From: Kitagawia praeruptora
Lineage: Eukaryota; Streptophyta; Magnoliopsida; Apiales; Apiaceae
DNA length: 64,000 bases
Direction: 5' to 3'
Assembly: GCA_037693485.1 (NCBI GenBank)
Contig: CM075349.1
Coordinates: forward strand, 120,195,501-120,259,500
Of the stretch, positions 1-10,854 are shown one piece after another. Numbering within the stretch: the first letter of the stretch is position 1; each line of letters starts with the position of its first letter. The notes under the pieces were generated by a model. It did no database searches. It was not told the DNA's origin and saw only the letters and a list, made by a program, of their open reading frames with translations. The translations under genes and the position numbers were made by a program.

Positions 1-654
1 GCTGCATCAAGATGTTTAGCATTCAAGCACATTCCATGTTTTGAAATTGTTGACACCATCAGACCATATGCATCAAATAATTTTCTATCTGAACAATTAA
101 AAGACCATGTAAATAGCCTAATTAGCATATAGATACAATATTAGAATACCAAATTTATTTAGCATTCTACCATTACATAAATAGCCTAGCAGCTACATGA
201 GTGTTGTGACTGGCCTTTTATGTAAGTCGATATTGTCCCTGCATCACCAACACATCTTATAAACAAACTATACACGGTGATAAATACAGGAATAACTTCC
301 TCCCCAAAAATAATTAAACACCTAAACACTCAATCAATAAGTAATATAAGAACTAAACAAGACATTTCATAGATGTCTTACCCAAACAACTGATCCTTCA
401 AACAATGCTCCTTACTCCTGTATAAAATAACAAAATCAAAATTAGTGAAACAAAATAATTAATGCTTAACCAAACAAATGTTTCTTGTATCTAATGCTCC
501 TGTATTAAACACAAAAAGAAACGAATTAAAAACTTAGGGTTTCGATTTTAAACCCCCAATTTATAATGAAATCGAAATCGAACTTTTATTACAAAATCAA
601 GCTTACCCACTTACAAATCGAACTAATTCAAGCTTTGAACAACTCGATTTCGAG

Positions 655-812
655 CAGATTTGAGCAGTGAGAGAGAGCGGTTTCGAGTGTGAGAGAGAGC
701 AGCTTTGAGTAGTGAAAGAGCGGCTTCGGGTGTGAGATAAAGCAGCTTTGAGTAGAGATAGAGCAGCTTTGAGTAGTGAGAGAGCGGCTTCGAGTGTGAG
801 TGTCCAGTGAGA
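655..812. repeat. Degenerate GA-rich tandem repeat
   Basis: Units of about 35-45 bp containing GAGCAGCTTTGAGTAGTGA and AGAGCGGCTTCGAGTGTGAG alternate four times. On the minus strand this is a CT-rich stretch, plausible as the untranslated leader of the transposon's gene. No reading frame is supported. Confidence 0.5.
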
Positions 813-1134
813 AAGTGAAAGAGAGTTTGAAATTAGGGTTCTTTAGTACTGTGAGTTCGAGAGAGAGAGAGGGGGAGAGAGTTTAATGTTTTAGGTTTTA
901 TTTGTGTTTGTGTTTTATTTGTTTTGTTTTGGGGAGGATCTGAAAAAACGGGGGAACAAAAATTGGTTAAGGGGCGGGGAAATATTTTAGTTCTAAGGGG
1001 GAAATTTTGAAGAATTATAAAAATACAAAAATTTTGGTTAAGGGGGAAGAAATAGCGGGCAAATGAAACTTATTGGGGAAAAATAAAATTAAAGGGGAGA
1101 ATATTTCAGAGGGGGCGCCGTTTAATTTTTTAAG

Positions 1135-1320
1135 GATAGATTTAGACATCGGTTCATAAATGAAGTGATGTCTAAATGTTTTTAAGAAAATGTGTAGACA
1201 TCGGTTGATAAATAAAGTGATGTCTGAATGTTTAAAAGACATCGGTTTTATTTTCACTGATGTTAAAAAGACTTTTAACATCGGTTTTATTTTAATCGAT
1301 GTTAAAGACTGTGATGTCTA
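1135..1320. repeat. Subterminal inverted and direct repeats (ATCGGTT family) of the CACTA element
   Basis: GACATCGGTT is followed by a related copy ending GTGATGTCT three or four times, with spacing of roughly 45-60 bp. The last copies read AACATCGGTTTTATTTT and then ATCGATGTTAAAG, so the units form short hairpins. This fits transposase-binding subterminal repeats of a CACTA element. Confidence 0.6.
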
Positions 1321-1340
1321 TTAACAGATTTTTAGTAGTG

Positions 1341-1720
1341 AGTAGGCGTATGTAATAAGATTTATAGTAGAAGTAGGTGTCTTGTATAATTATATATTTA
1401 CACTAATGAAATAAAATAATAAATAAATAAATATAATGACACCGTCCCCCAACATTTTGCTTATTAATAAAGAGTATTGATTCACATGCATGTACAAACA
1501 TTAAAAGAATATTGATTCACATGTACAAACATGAGTGGAATCCAGGATTCAATACTTTTTACACGCTACATATCCTGGTCCAAAACTATAACTGAAAAGA
1601 ATTTACAGAACTCATGAAGGAAGAAAACTAGACGACATCATAATGCAACACGTTTTCGCATTCTTCTTCTTCTCTGTTTCTAGCTAGTTCAAGTTTTGCA
1701 TGTCCAGAGTGATTATACAA
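1341..1720. other. 3' flank of the gibberellin 2-oxidase gene
   Basis: This 380-bp stretch between the CACTA terminus and the stop codon of the neighbouring minus-strand gene should hold that gene's 3' untranslated region. It is A+T-rich with short AATAAATA runs near 1400-1435. I see no other gene in it. Confidence 0.5.
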
Positions 1721-4700
1721 CTATGGCAATTCGAAAAAATCAAGACGTCGATCCCCTAAGCGTCCGGAATATACAACCTTCTTGTATTCCCCCCATGTCA
1801 AATTCCTATATAGTCTAGGCTGAAAGGGAGAATTCCCTGGGGGCAAACAAGATAGAGATGCTGCGAGTGATGGTGCTCCAAAGTAAATCATCGAAATTCT
1901 GGACTGCTTGCTGAAGTTTGCCAGCACTCTATGTCTTACACTCAAAAATCTTTTATTTGTCAGAACCTGTAAATTTATTGCATTAAATCTATTACAATCA
2001 AGCATCACAAACTGAATTTAAGAAGGTAAACAGTATAAACACAGAGTATGATTACCTGCAAGGCATCCCCAACAAACACACAAAATTCGGTAGGATCGGG
2101 AGGGACAGAGATCCAATTATTATCTTTGGAATATATTTGGAGGCCACCCACATCGTTGGATCTCAAGATAGTTATTATCTGAGGGTCGCAGTGCTCTCCG
2201 AATCCGACATTAGGACAATTGATTGAATTCCTACTGTTATTATTATCATCGAATGGAGGATAATGATTCACTCGAAAACATGAATCATTGTCATGGTCTT
2301 TGATAAGGCAACTCAAGGATTTGTCAGGTAGCCGCAATCCTCGAGCCATATGATCAAGAACCTCGCAACTGAGGTCCCTCATATTTTGAACGTACTCAGC
2401 CACAGCATCGCTGCAACGAACCATGACAAAGAATGCAAGTACCCAATTAGCATGGTTAAGTAAAAAGACTAATTAATGTACTTAGAGGTTGACCTATCGC
2501 ACAAATTGCCTTGCTTAAAAATGGAAAGTGCCGAAGTGTGCACCACCAAATATAAATACAGAAATAGTATTCAAGGACACATATGTATAGGCAATCGATC
2601 AAATAAAGGCCAAAATTAAAATATAAAATAGAAACTAGAAACTAGTGATCGTTTTATTGCAGTTATAATTAGTGATCGTAAACTAATCCATTTATAAATT
2701 TATAACTGTTATTCCCTTAGGGCCTGTTTGGATTGAGGGTTGGGGAGGGATGGGTTGGGTTGGGTTAGAATGGGATGGGTTAGGTTGGGAAGGAATGAGT
2801 TGGGTTGAACCCTTACCATGTTTGGATGTAAGGGTTGAGTAATGAAGGGTTCAACCCTTATCTTATTTGGATGGAGGATTAGGTTGAGAAGGGTTATAAT
2901 ATAATTAATTATTAATTTTTTGGAAAAAAATATTTTCAAATCAATATTTTCGAAAAAAATATTTCGGAATCAATATTTCGGGGAAAAAATTTCGGAACCA
3001 ATATTTCGGAAAAAAATATTTCCGAACCAATATTTAGGAAAAAAATATTTCTGGATCAGTATTTTAGGAAAAAATATTACCGAACCAATATTTCTGAAAA
3101 AAATATTACTGAACGAAAATTTTGGAAAAAATATTTCCGAAATATTGGTTCGGAAAAAAATATTTCGGAAATATTGGTTCGGAAAAAAATATTTCCGAAA
3201 TACTGGTTCGGGAAAAAAATATTTCGGAAATATTGGTTCTGAAATATTTTTTTCCGAAATATTGGTTCCGAAAAAAATATTTCCGAAATATTGGTTCGGA
3301 AAAAATATTTCCGAAATATTGGTTCGGAAAAAAATATTTCGAAAATATTGGTTCGGAAAAAAATATTTCGGAAATATTGGTTCCGAAAAAAATATTTCCG
3401 AAATATTGGTTCGGAAAAAAATATTTCCGAAATATTGGTTCGGGAAAAAATATTTCGGAATATTGGTTCCGAAAAAAATATTTCCGAAATATTGGTTCAG
3501 AAATATTTTTTTCCGAAATATTGGTTCGGAAAAAAATATTTCGAAAATATTGGTTCCGAAAAAAATATTTCCGAAATATTGGTTCGGAAATATTTTTTCC
3601 CGAAATATTGGTTCGGAAAAAAATATTTCCGAAATATTATTTCGGAAATATTTTTTACCGAAATATTGGTTCGGAAATATTTTTTCCTGAAATACTGATC
3701 CAGAAATATTTTTTCCCAAAATTTTGGTTCAGAAATATTTTTTTCAGAAATTTTGGTTCAGAAATATTTTTTCCGGAAATATTGGTTCGAAAATATTTTT
3801 TCCCGAAATATCGGTTCGGAAATATTTTTTTCAGAAATACTGATCCAGAAATATTTTTTATTGTTGTTATTTATTAGGAAATATTTTTTTTATTATTGAA
3901 ATATTTTTTCAACCATGTCCAACACCCCGAATCGGGGTGTTGAAATGCTCCCTCATTTACATTATATTATAACCCTCTCCTAACCCCTCACCAACCACTA
4001 TAAACCCAACCCTCCATTTTAAATTTCTATCCAAACAAGGGTTGTCAAATTTGAACCCCTCTCAACCCAACCCATCCCTCCCCAACCCCCGATCCAAACA
4101 GGCCCTTAGAGTATGTAATTTTGTGTCCTAATTTTATCACATAGTATCAGTCGTCGTCAGTCAGTCACTGTCAGACAGCCACTGTCAGACAGCAGGCCAA
4201 TATTGAACTGAAGTTACAGCAGAGGTAATTGGATTGTATCCATGTAAGTGACTTCTTAATTAACTCGATGCTACATTTGAAACGAATGAGATTTACGATC
4301 ACATTATTGCATGCCCATCGTGTACAATTTACATGTTATGTACACGAAAAATCCGAAAACCATTTACCTGAATTTATTCGGGTCAGTGGACATCGTTATT
4401 GATCTTCGAGAGATAGAGGCAGGGTTGGCTTCAAGAAGAATGTATTCAAGTTCCCCCATATCACCCTTCAAGCCAATTGATTTGCATCCGTATCCAAATG
4501 GAGATGGTGGCCCTGCTTCTTGCTTCTTAAAAGTCGGCTTCGAGAAGAAACCATAGCTCTCCTCCTCCATTCTTGAAATTATATGATTAGGAACCCCATG
4601 ATTCACAAGCTTGAAGAAGCCATACTCTTCACAAGCTTGTACAATCTTATTTGAAACCAGATACCTGTCAAGAGACATATCAACTGTTGGAACACAAAAT

Positions 4701-4747
4701 GACAGGTGTTCTCCAAAGGAATTATGGGTTGGGGAAACAGCAACCAT
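1721..4747 (-). CDS. GA2ox: Gibberellin 2-beta-dioxygenase (GA 2-oxidase, C19 type), three exons
   Basis: A 2-oxoglutarate/Fe(II) dioxygenase that inactivates gibberellins by 2-beta-hydroxylation in the cytosol. Inferred exons are 4747-4368, 2410-2056 and 1966-1721, joined at GT-AG boundaries (CAG|GTAAAT, TTGCAG|C, GCAG|GTAATC, TTACAG|GTT) to give 326 codons, the usual size. The start ATG at 4747 opens the DIOX_N region; EYGFFKLVNHGVP, GPPSPFGYG and the FRVNHYP region are family hallmarks. The iron ligands are H200, D202 and H257 (FGEHCDPQI and VRHRVL) and the 2-oxoglutarate motif is R268-I-S270. The residue between H200 and D202 is Cys, where most GA2ox proteins have Thr. All catalytic residues and splice sites are intact, so the gene is probably functional despite the MITE in intron 1. 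The paralogue number cannot be assigned. Confidence 0.9.
2720..4105. mobile_element. Tourist/PIF-Harbinger-like MITE in intron 1
   Basis: The termini are inverted repeats beginning GGGCCTGTTTGGAT (2720) and ending ATCCAAACAGGCCC (4105). Similarity continues imperfectly for about 45 bp through GGTTGGGGAGGGATGGG. The element is flanked by TTA at 2717-2719 and 4106-4108. A 3-bp TTA duplication with a GGGCCTGTTTGG terminus is characteristic of Tourist MITEs. There is no transposase. The centre is a palindromic array (separate entry), and a small hairpin built on CAACACCCCGA/TCGGGGTGTTG lies at about 3920-3942. Confidence 0.85.
2925..3870. repeat. Array of ~30-bp palindromic units inside the MITE
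   Basis: About thirty imperfect units built from AAATATTTCCGAAATATTGG and TTCGGAAAAA fill the element. Units left of about 3125 read mainly in the AACCAATATTTC orientation and those to the right in the GAAATATTGGTT orientation, so the array is itself an inverted repeat as well as being made of small palindromes. Long reading frames exist on both strands only because the unit lacks stop codons. Confidence 0.85.
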
Positions 4748-4850
4748 TCCACTTTTGAAGTCTAAATATAGAGATCTATTTAATTATGTTGTTAACTAAT
4801 TCATGCATGCGCTACTTAAGTTTAGCGATTGAAGTGATGGCTGATCCCTT

Positions 4851-4860
4851 CTTTATATAG
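4851..4860 (-). promoter_or_regulatory. TATA box of the gibberellin 2-oxidase gene
   Basis: The minus strand reads CTATATAAAG about 105 bp upstream of the start codon at 4747. That spacing suits a TATA box followed by a short 5' leader. No other promoter element was assigned. Confidence 0.6.
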
Positions 4861-5508
4861 ACAACGAAAGTAATTCCCTAGATGACTGGTTACCATAGGA
4901 GATGATAACTTTTAACTTCTAAGGCGAAAATTTTCCTTAAGAAATTAACTTATTAATGCAAATAATTTTTAATTTTATTTAGGGAAATTAGCAAAATTAC
5001 ATTAATTTTTATAATTACTTAAATTTTACGATCCTTTCAAAATAATTACAATTTTACGTTCTTTTCATCTTTTCTTTCCTTTTTAACCAATTTCTATCCC
5101 TTTATCTTATTGCCTTCTACAATTTGCTTTCTTTTTTTTTTTTTTTTAATCTTTCTTCTTTCTCCGTAACTTATTTGAATTAATAACCAAACAATCAAAC
5201 TATACACTAAAACATACTAGTTGATAATCCGTGCGAACGGGTATAGATCAACCACAAATCGAAATTAAAATATTAATATTAATAAACTATTGATAATAAA
5301 TATAAGTATTATTTAAATATGTACTTATAGTGAATTGAATGATAAAATATATAATAAATAAATACTATTTAATTATGTAGTTTATAGGGAATCGAACACG
5401 GATGAAATTAAAGAAGTTAAATTAACTACATAAATTTGTATAATTATGTAATTGAAGAGAATCGAACCCCAAATTAAGTGATAACCAAATTTGGTATTTT
5501 GATATTTT
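4861..5508. other. A+T-rich spacer upstream of the GA 2-oxidase gene
   Basis: It contains a poly(T) run near 5128-5148 and a possible Helitron terminus at 5217-5240. From 5240 to 5508 the DNA is A+T-rich with repeated ATTAATA-type words. No gene is visible. Confidence 0.5.
5217..5240 (-). mobile_element. Possible Helitron 3' terminus
   Basis: On the minus strand a short hairpin (CCGT-TCGC-ACGG, 5240-5229) is followed eight bases later by CTAG and then T. That is the layout of a Helitron 3' end: hairpin, short spacer, CTRR, insertion before T. No 5' TC end or Rep/helicase gene was recognised, and the body would lie to the right in 5240-5508. The hairpin stem is only 4 bp, so the call is tentative. 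Confidence 0.35.
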
Positions 5509-5513
5509 GGTAC

Positions 5514-6823
5514 TGTTGTGGGAGGATTTTTGCACAACTACGTGGAGGCCGTTGCTGGAATAGCGCCGTTAAATATGAAATCGTATAACTACCCAGAAAG
5601 GCTCGCAGCTACAGATTTGAGGCTAGCCGCCCGGGAAGGCTCACGGCTAGGGGTTACCGAAGAATACGGGAAGGTGTTTTTGTGATGATTGGGGCTGAAT
5701 CTACGGGATTAGAGCTCAAGGACCGAATGTTGGCCTTCCAAGAACCCTAATTGTGAGAGTGAACGTGCACCGGAGTATACATGCTCTTAGTATCAACGTG
5801 CGTTTCGAGAAGAGACCCCGTAAACTGCCTACATACCACTATTTATAGTGGATCAAGCCCGTATGTAGTTCTTGATTGATAAGTTCGGTTGTTTGTGATG
5901 AGTTATCTCGTTTATGATGAGATAATGACTGATATTTACGTATATCAACTGATTGTGATATAGTTATCAGGTTTCCAAGTCATATCAGGACTGTTGGAAA
6001 CCTATCCCATGATGTTTATCTCAAGAATGAAGGATTTATCATGTATATATGATGTATATCCTCGAATAACTAAATAATTATCCCTTTAGGGGTGTATTTC
6101 AGCTGTAGAGATGTGCTCCTAAAAAGTAGGAGGTCTGCATTATCCAATCTGGCGGCCTTATCAGGCTTCCGGGGGAAGCTAGGGGTACCACCCGGTAGCC
6201 TGACTCCGGTAACCTGACTCCGGTAGCCCAATTATGGGAGCCATGGTGGAAGCCCTATCTGATGGCTTTCTTAGTCTGAATCTATGTTTCTATCGGGCTT
6301 CAGGGGAAGCTGGGGGTACCACCCGGTAGCCCCTCCGGTAACCCAGTTACGGAAGCTATACTGAAAACCCTCTCTGATGGTTGTCATTGGCTATGGATGA
6401 GACTATCCCCGGGACCATAAGCCTTATATTCTTTCAATGTTCATCGCAAGGTAGCCCCTCTGGGGGTACCACCCGGTAACCCAAACTAGGGCAGCCCCTT
6501 TGGTAAGCCGGTTATGGAAGCTATTCTGGTAAGCCATGTCTGGTAGCTGTACTGGAAGCTATGTAAAGATGTCTATGGGTTGTGGATCATCCATGGGAGG
6601 CCATTCCCAGGACCCTTATCATCATATCTACCTGCTACCCATCTCATGGTAGCCCCTATGGGTTGTCATAGGCTCTTGGAAGCCTGTTATCCGGGAGCCA
6701 TGCCATTCGTGAGCCCTTCTACCCGGGAGCCCTGTTATCAGTTTTCATGGTTTACCACGGGTACCTTAGAAGCCCTCTAAAACATCCTCTAAATCTGATC
6801 CATGCGAGATTTTGGTCACAACA
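5514..6823 (-). repeat. 3' LTR of the LARD element
   Basis: This is the complete LTR, with ends TGTTGTG and CACAACA. It carries a TATA-like box on the minus strand within 5838-5853 (ACTATAAATAG inside a small palindrome). Relative to the other LTR it lacks about 44 bp near 6790. The 6135-6780 part is a degenerate series of GGTAGCC/GGAAGCC words. Confidence 0.85.
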
Positions 6824-6839
6824 ACTGCCCCCCGGTTCC
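6824..6839 (-). other. Polypurine tract of the LARD element
   Basis: The minus strand reads GGAACCGGGGGGCAGT directly before the LTR start TGTTGTG. It closely matches GGAACTGGGGGTACT in front of the Tat 3' LTR at 34352 and fixes the orientation of this element. Confidence 0.7.
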
Positions 6840-7478
6840 TTGAAGCATAAGTGCAAGAGGAACCAAAACAAGGTAAGGTCCAATACTTTCTTATTATTCT
6901 CTCAGAGAAGTATACATCTTCCACATCGTGTTCCCAAGCTTACATGAGCTAACTCGGCGTAAGAAACAGGAAACACTCCGCTTATGCATGCGTATTTCAG
7001 TGTGAGTTCTCAAATCAAGGATATCTTCTATTCACTTCATATCATTCGTAGTACTCCGGTTGGCTTCATATCATGGGGCTACCGACTTCTGGCATTTCTT
7101 TTTTAGAATCATGACTTTACACTCTGAGATGCTTCCTTTCTCTACCAAATTGGCCTTCAAGTAAGAATCCCTTGATGTCCTGAAGCTCCTGCGGTTGTAG
7201 GGATGCCTCAAGCGTCCGAAACCTGGACTACCAAGACAACTAGAAAAAGAGAAAAGTAACGAGGGCTAAGTAGCCCTTAAAGATAATGCACAAGATCACA
7301 CATATTTGATGCACACATGAAAGTATGAATATGCTAGTGCAAATGATTTTGTAAAAAAATGTATGTTGTCGCTTCTCCAATCAAGTAGGATCTTGGCTAA
7401 CAAACTTTTTCAGGCATTGTGCCACAATTTTCAGATGTTTCCATTATTCCAACGCATTGGATCCCCAAAGAAATTGTT

Positions 7479-7586
7479 GAGTATTTTGAGGACTTCTCCT
7501 ATAATGAGTATTTTGAGGACTTCTCCTATAATGAGTATTTTGAGGACTTCTCCTATAATGAGTATTTTGAGGACTTCTCCTATAAG
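7479..7586. repeat. 27-bp tandem repeat, four copies
   Basis: The unit is GAGTATTTTGAGGACTTCTC followed by CTATAAT, four nearly identical head-to-tail copies within the LARD interior. The period is a multiple of three, so short open frames appear on both strands; none is a gene. Confidence 0.9.
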
Positions 7587-8249
7587 TTGTAAGTGATTTG
7601 TACTGGCATGAATTTTCAGGATACAACACATAATCTCATATGTGCGCTTAAGTCATTGATAATCTTGTATGCGTGTCTCAAGGGGAACCAATGGAAGGTC
7701 GTGAAGACACCTTCAATCGATGCCATGTCTTTCCAAGTGGTAACATGTGGGGCATGTAGCGTGCCTAGGTACCTACTCGACAGTTTCAGCTAGCAATTTC
7801 AAAAAAAAATGTTTTATAAAACAAGTACATTGTGTAAATCATGATGATTTTCATGTTTTAGTTCATGTAAAATTCAGATCAGGTAGGCATATTCAGATGC
7901 TTGTGAATTTATGCAAGGTAAAACAATGATCTTTTTGGCAGAACATGCATCTCAACAAAGTTTTCAGATGAATGTTGAAAAATATTCTTTATAAGTGTGT
8001 AAACATGCATGATAGTGAATATGCAAAGGCAGTAGAGTAGAACTTATCTTTGTTCTTATCGTGCCAATCCGGGTTCAGGATTCCGTTGATGAACATGGAG
8101 GGTGGAAGCCCCTTGTTTCATGTGAACTTCTGATGGGAATCCCTTTTTTCTCTCTATGGTAGGGTGCTGGGGAACCGAGTTACCCCCCGAGCCCTTAGGT
8201 CTCTTTCTCATGTAATATGTCAGCCTCTTCCAGCTTTTATCTTATTTTT

Positions 8250-8700
8250 CTTGAGAGATATGGAAGCTATTGGTTGTAGCCGATCATCAATGAACCTGCA
8301 TGCTGTTAGACAGAAGATGCAGAATGGAAGATTCAAGCTGGAAACTATTAGTTGGAAGCTGTTAGCTATAAGCTTCAAGTAATTATCAATGAACCTGCAT
8401 ACTGCTAGTTGCAAATGAATATCATGGAAATTATTAGTCGTTAGCTATAAGTAAATAACAAGGAAACTTGTTAGCCACAGGTAAACATCATGGAACCTGG
8501 AAGCCACTTGCTTCAGGTGAATAGCAATCATCCTGCAAGCTATTAATTGCACATATATAAATAATATGTAAACAGTCATCAATAGGTATATAGCATGAAA
8601 CCTATTAGTAGTTGGTAAACAGCAAGGAACCTGCAAGTTGTTAGTTACAGGTAAATACCATTAACCTTGCATGCTATCCATTGCAGGTGAGCACTAAAGA
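8250..8700. repeat. Degenerate ~40-50-bp repeat series (GGAACCTGCAAGC)
   Basis: Diverged units contain GGAACCTGCAAGCTGTTAG, a TTAGTTGCAGGTAAA-like word and ACATCA, repeated about eight to ten times with variable spacing inside the LARD. It is old and eroded. Nothing coding is seen. Confidence 0.55.
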
Positions 8701-9329
8701 TATAGGCTAGCCATTAGCTACATATAAACATTCAAGGAATTTATTAACCTCAAACATTACTTATCTCACAATATATTTTCTAGTGCATGCCTGATGTTCA
8801 TCTTATGTATCCTAAATGAGAGACAACATATGTATTGCTTAGGCAGTATCTAGACATGTTAATAACATATTTGAATTTTAGTAGGCAAGAGTCATTTAGC
8901 ATCATGCAGATATTCATGTGGTAGAGTCACATAGGATGCGCAATGAAAGATATCTTGTAGGTTTTGCTAATCATCTTGACTTAATACCTCTAGCATATCG
9001 AATTCTCCTATTCACGCAAGGATTTCAATGAATTCGGCATATCAAAAAGTAATAATCTTAAGCCTAAGGGATAATCATTTCACATACTTGTCATAGAGTG
9101 TAATTTCATGCAATTAAAGAGGGTTTAGTTTCTCACATACCTGTGTAATTTGGTTATGTCGTGTGTATTTAGATGCATCATAAATATTACCTCGTCTCCA
9201 TCATAGGAGTAGCGAAGGAGCTTCCAACTTTGGAACCTTCAATTATTTCAATGGTAACCCGTAATGACTATTCACTTGCATTGTGGGTGACTGGAACCTT
9301 GCCCTTCGAGATTGCAGTATTCATCTAAG

Positions 9330-9545
9330 AGCTTCCACCATGACATATCGTCTTGGTAGCCCCACCTTGGGATACCCATCCTGGATGCTTCATCTTGGAA
9401 ACCCCATCCTGGGATCCTCATTCTAGATGTTTTATTCTGGAAGCCCCATCCTAGGGTTCTCATCTTGGATGTTTCGTCCTTGAAGCTCCATCGTGGATGC
9501 CCTAGGTTTAGCAGAACCTTCATCCTGGAAGCGCTTTTGGTTCAG
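9330..9545. repeat. Degenerate repeat CATCCTGGAAGCCCC within the LARD
   Basis: Short words of 15-25 bp such as CATCTTGGAAACCCCATCC recur about eight times. A similar series of GGGAGCC words occupies 10430-10740. Both belong to the element's general GGAAGCC/GGGAGCC background. Confidence 0.45.
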
Positions 9546-10854
9546 GAACCTTGTATGGTGTAGAAAGTATTAGAGCTTTCGTCTTGGAACCCCAATATTC
9601 AGGAACCATTTTTGGAGTAGGAATCTGCTCATCTTATAAAATCTGCTCAGCTTTGAAAGCTAATCCTGCAAGACTTTGTGAACTCTACCAACAGGAACCG
9701 TAAAATTTAATCATTAGGTTGGTTGGTTTATAAACTAATTGTTATCAAGTTTTATGAATGTATGCATATTGCATCTGATAAGGTCATCTTATTATTAGCC
9801 TTAGACATATGTTAATGGCATCTATATCCATCACTAGGTAACCTTTTTCTATCACTTAACGTTTAAAGTGCATGGGTTACTATCTAGCGCATAAGCAACT
9901 TAGTAAAATCTGTTTAGGCATTAGGCCTACCATTCAAATTCTAGTACGTTTAAGCAGTTATATTCAGGCTAAGGCGTTCTAGCTAAGCCTAAATCTGATT
10001 ATTAGGGGCTAACCATTTACTTAGTGTCGTAGTGAATGCTTTCCTAAGTAAGCGAGGTGTTCGAAGTTTGATAGGATTGTGTACTATGAAGAGAACACTA
10101 CTCTACAAGTAAAAATGATAATCAAGTTAGGCTTCCATACAGGAGGTAACCTTTGCAAGTCATTAAAGGGGATCATAGATCTACTCCTAAATGCTTAATC
10201 ACTTTTCTTTTATAGTCATAAGGTATGCATATGAGTTCTTCAACTAAACATTAGTGGATAAGCTAATTCTTTTAATAGCAAGCTTGGAAGAGTAATAGAG
10301 TGTATGAGCATTACCATAATTCAAAGGGGGTGAGTTTAGTCTTCACATACCCGTGTAGGTTGCTCAAAAGCATATGGGGTTGCATGTACCTTATCCCTTA
10401 AGGTTACAACTTCCACCTTAGGGGCTTCCATTGCGGGAGCTGGTTAGCCGGAAGCCTGATTCTGGGAGCCCCATCCTGGGAGCCTTGTTTGTGTAAGCCT
10501 TACACCGGTAGCTCATCCTGGAAGAGTCTATTCCGGGGAGCCATATCCTTAGTCACGTGGTTGCCACCCTAGGTGTGGGGGTACCGTCCGGTAACCATAT
10601 AGTTCCTGGAAGCCCGCAGTATGGAAACCTGGCTCTGGGAGCCTTACTGGCGGTAACCCATTCCTGGTAGCCTGGGTGCCGAAAGCTCGGCCTGGGAGCC
10701 TTCATTCCGGGAACCCCAATTATTTTATGAATCGAGTGTGATAATGCCATGTAAGCCATTCCTGCAAGGCTACATTAGTAAAATCTTTGATAATCCATAC
10801 GAGTTAACTCTTGTAACCACATAGGTTAGTGATTAAAAGATCGATGCATGCCAA

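Larger units (their letters stand above)
1..1340 (-). mobile_element. CACTA (En/Spm) transposon, terminal part, continues off left edge
   Basis: Read on the minus strand, the sequence starting at 1340 begins CACTACTAAAAATC, the terminal signature of plant CACTA elements. Immediately inside it (about 1135-1320) are subterminal repeats built on ACATCGGTT and its complement AACCGATGT in both orientations, as expected for transposase-binding subterminal repeats of this superfamily. No matching second terminus is present between 1 and 1340, so the element extends beyond the window. The visible part has no convincing coding region. From about 540 to 900 it looks like a leader: CT-rich on the minus strand, with AACCCTAA-type words. 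The superfamily call rests on the terminus and subterminal repeats only. Confidence 0.65.
2411..4367 (-). other. Intron 1 of the gibberellin 2-oxidase gene
   Basis: The GT donor lies at 4367-4366 and the AG acceptor at 2412-2411. Of its 1,957 bp, 1,386 bp are the MITE at 2720-4105. Outside the MITE it holds a small tandem duplication of CACTGTCAGACAGC near 4166-4195 and otherwise A+T-rich DNA. The second intron (1967-2055) is short and unremarkable. Confidence 0.8.

Noticed and set aside
1..1340. The CT-rich stretch at 540-900 as the 5' leader of an independent host gene
   Set aside because: It lies inside the CACTA terminus and no coding exon follows within the window in the minus direction, so a transposon gene leader is more likely.
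2920..3877. Long overlapping frames on both strands rich in KKYFGNIGSEK-type repeats
   Set aside because: They follow from the ~30-bp palindromic repeat unit of the MITE, appear in several frames and on both strands, and have no gene signals.
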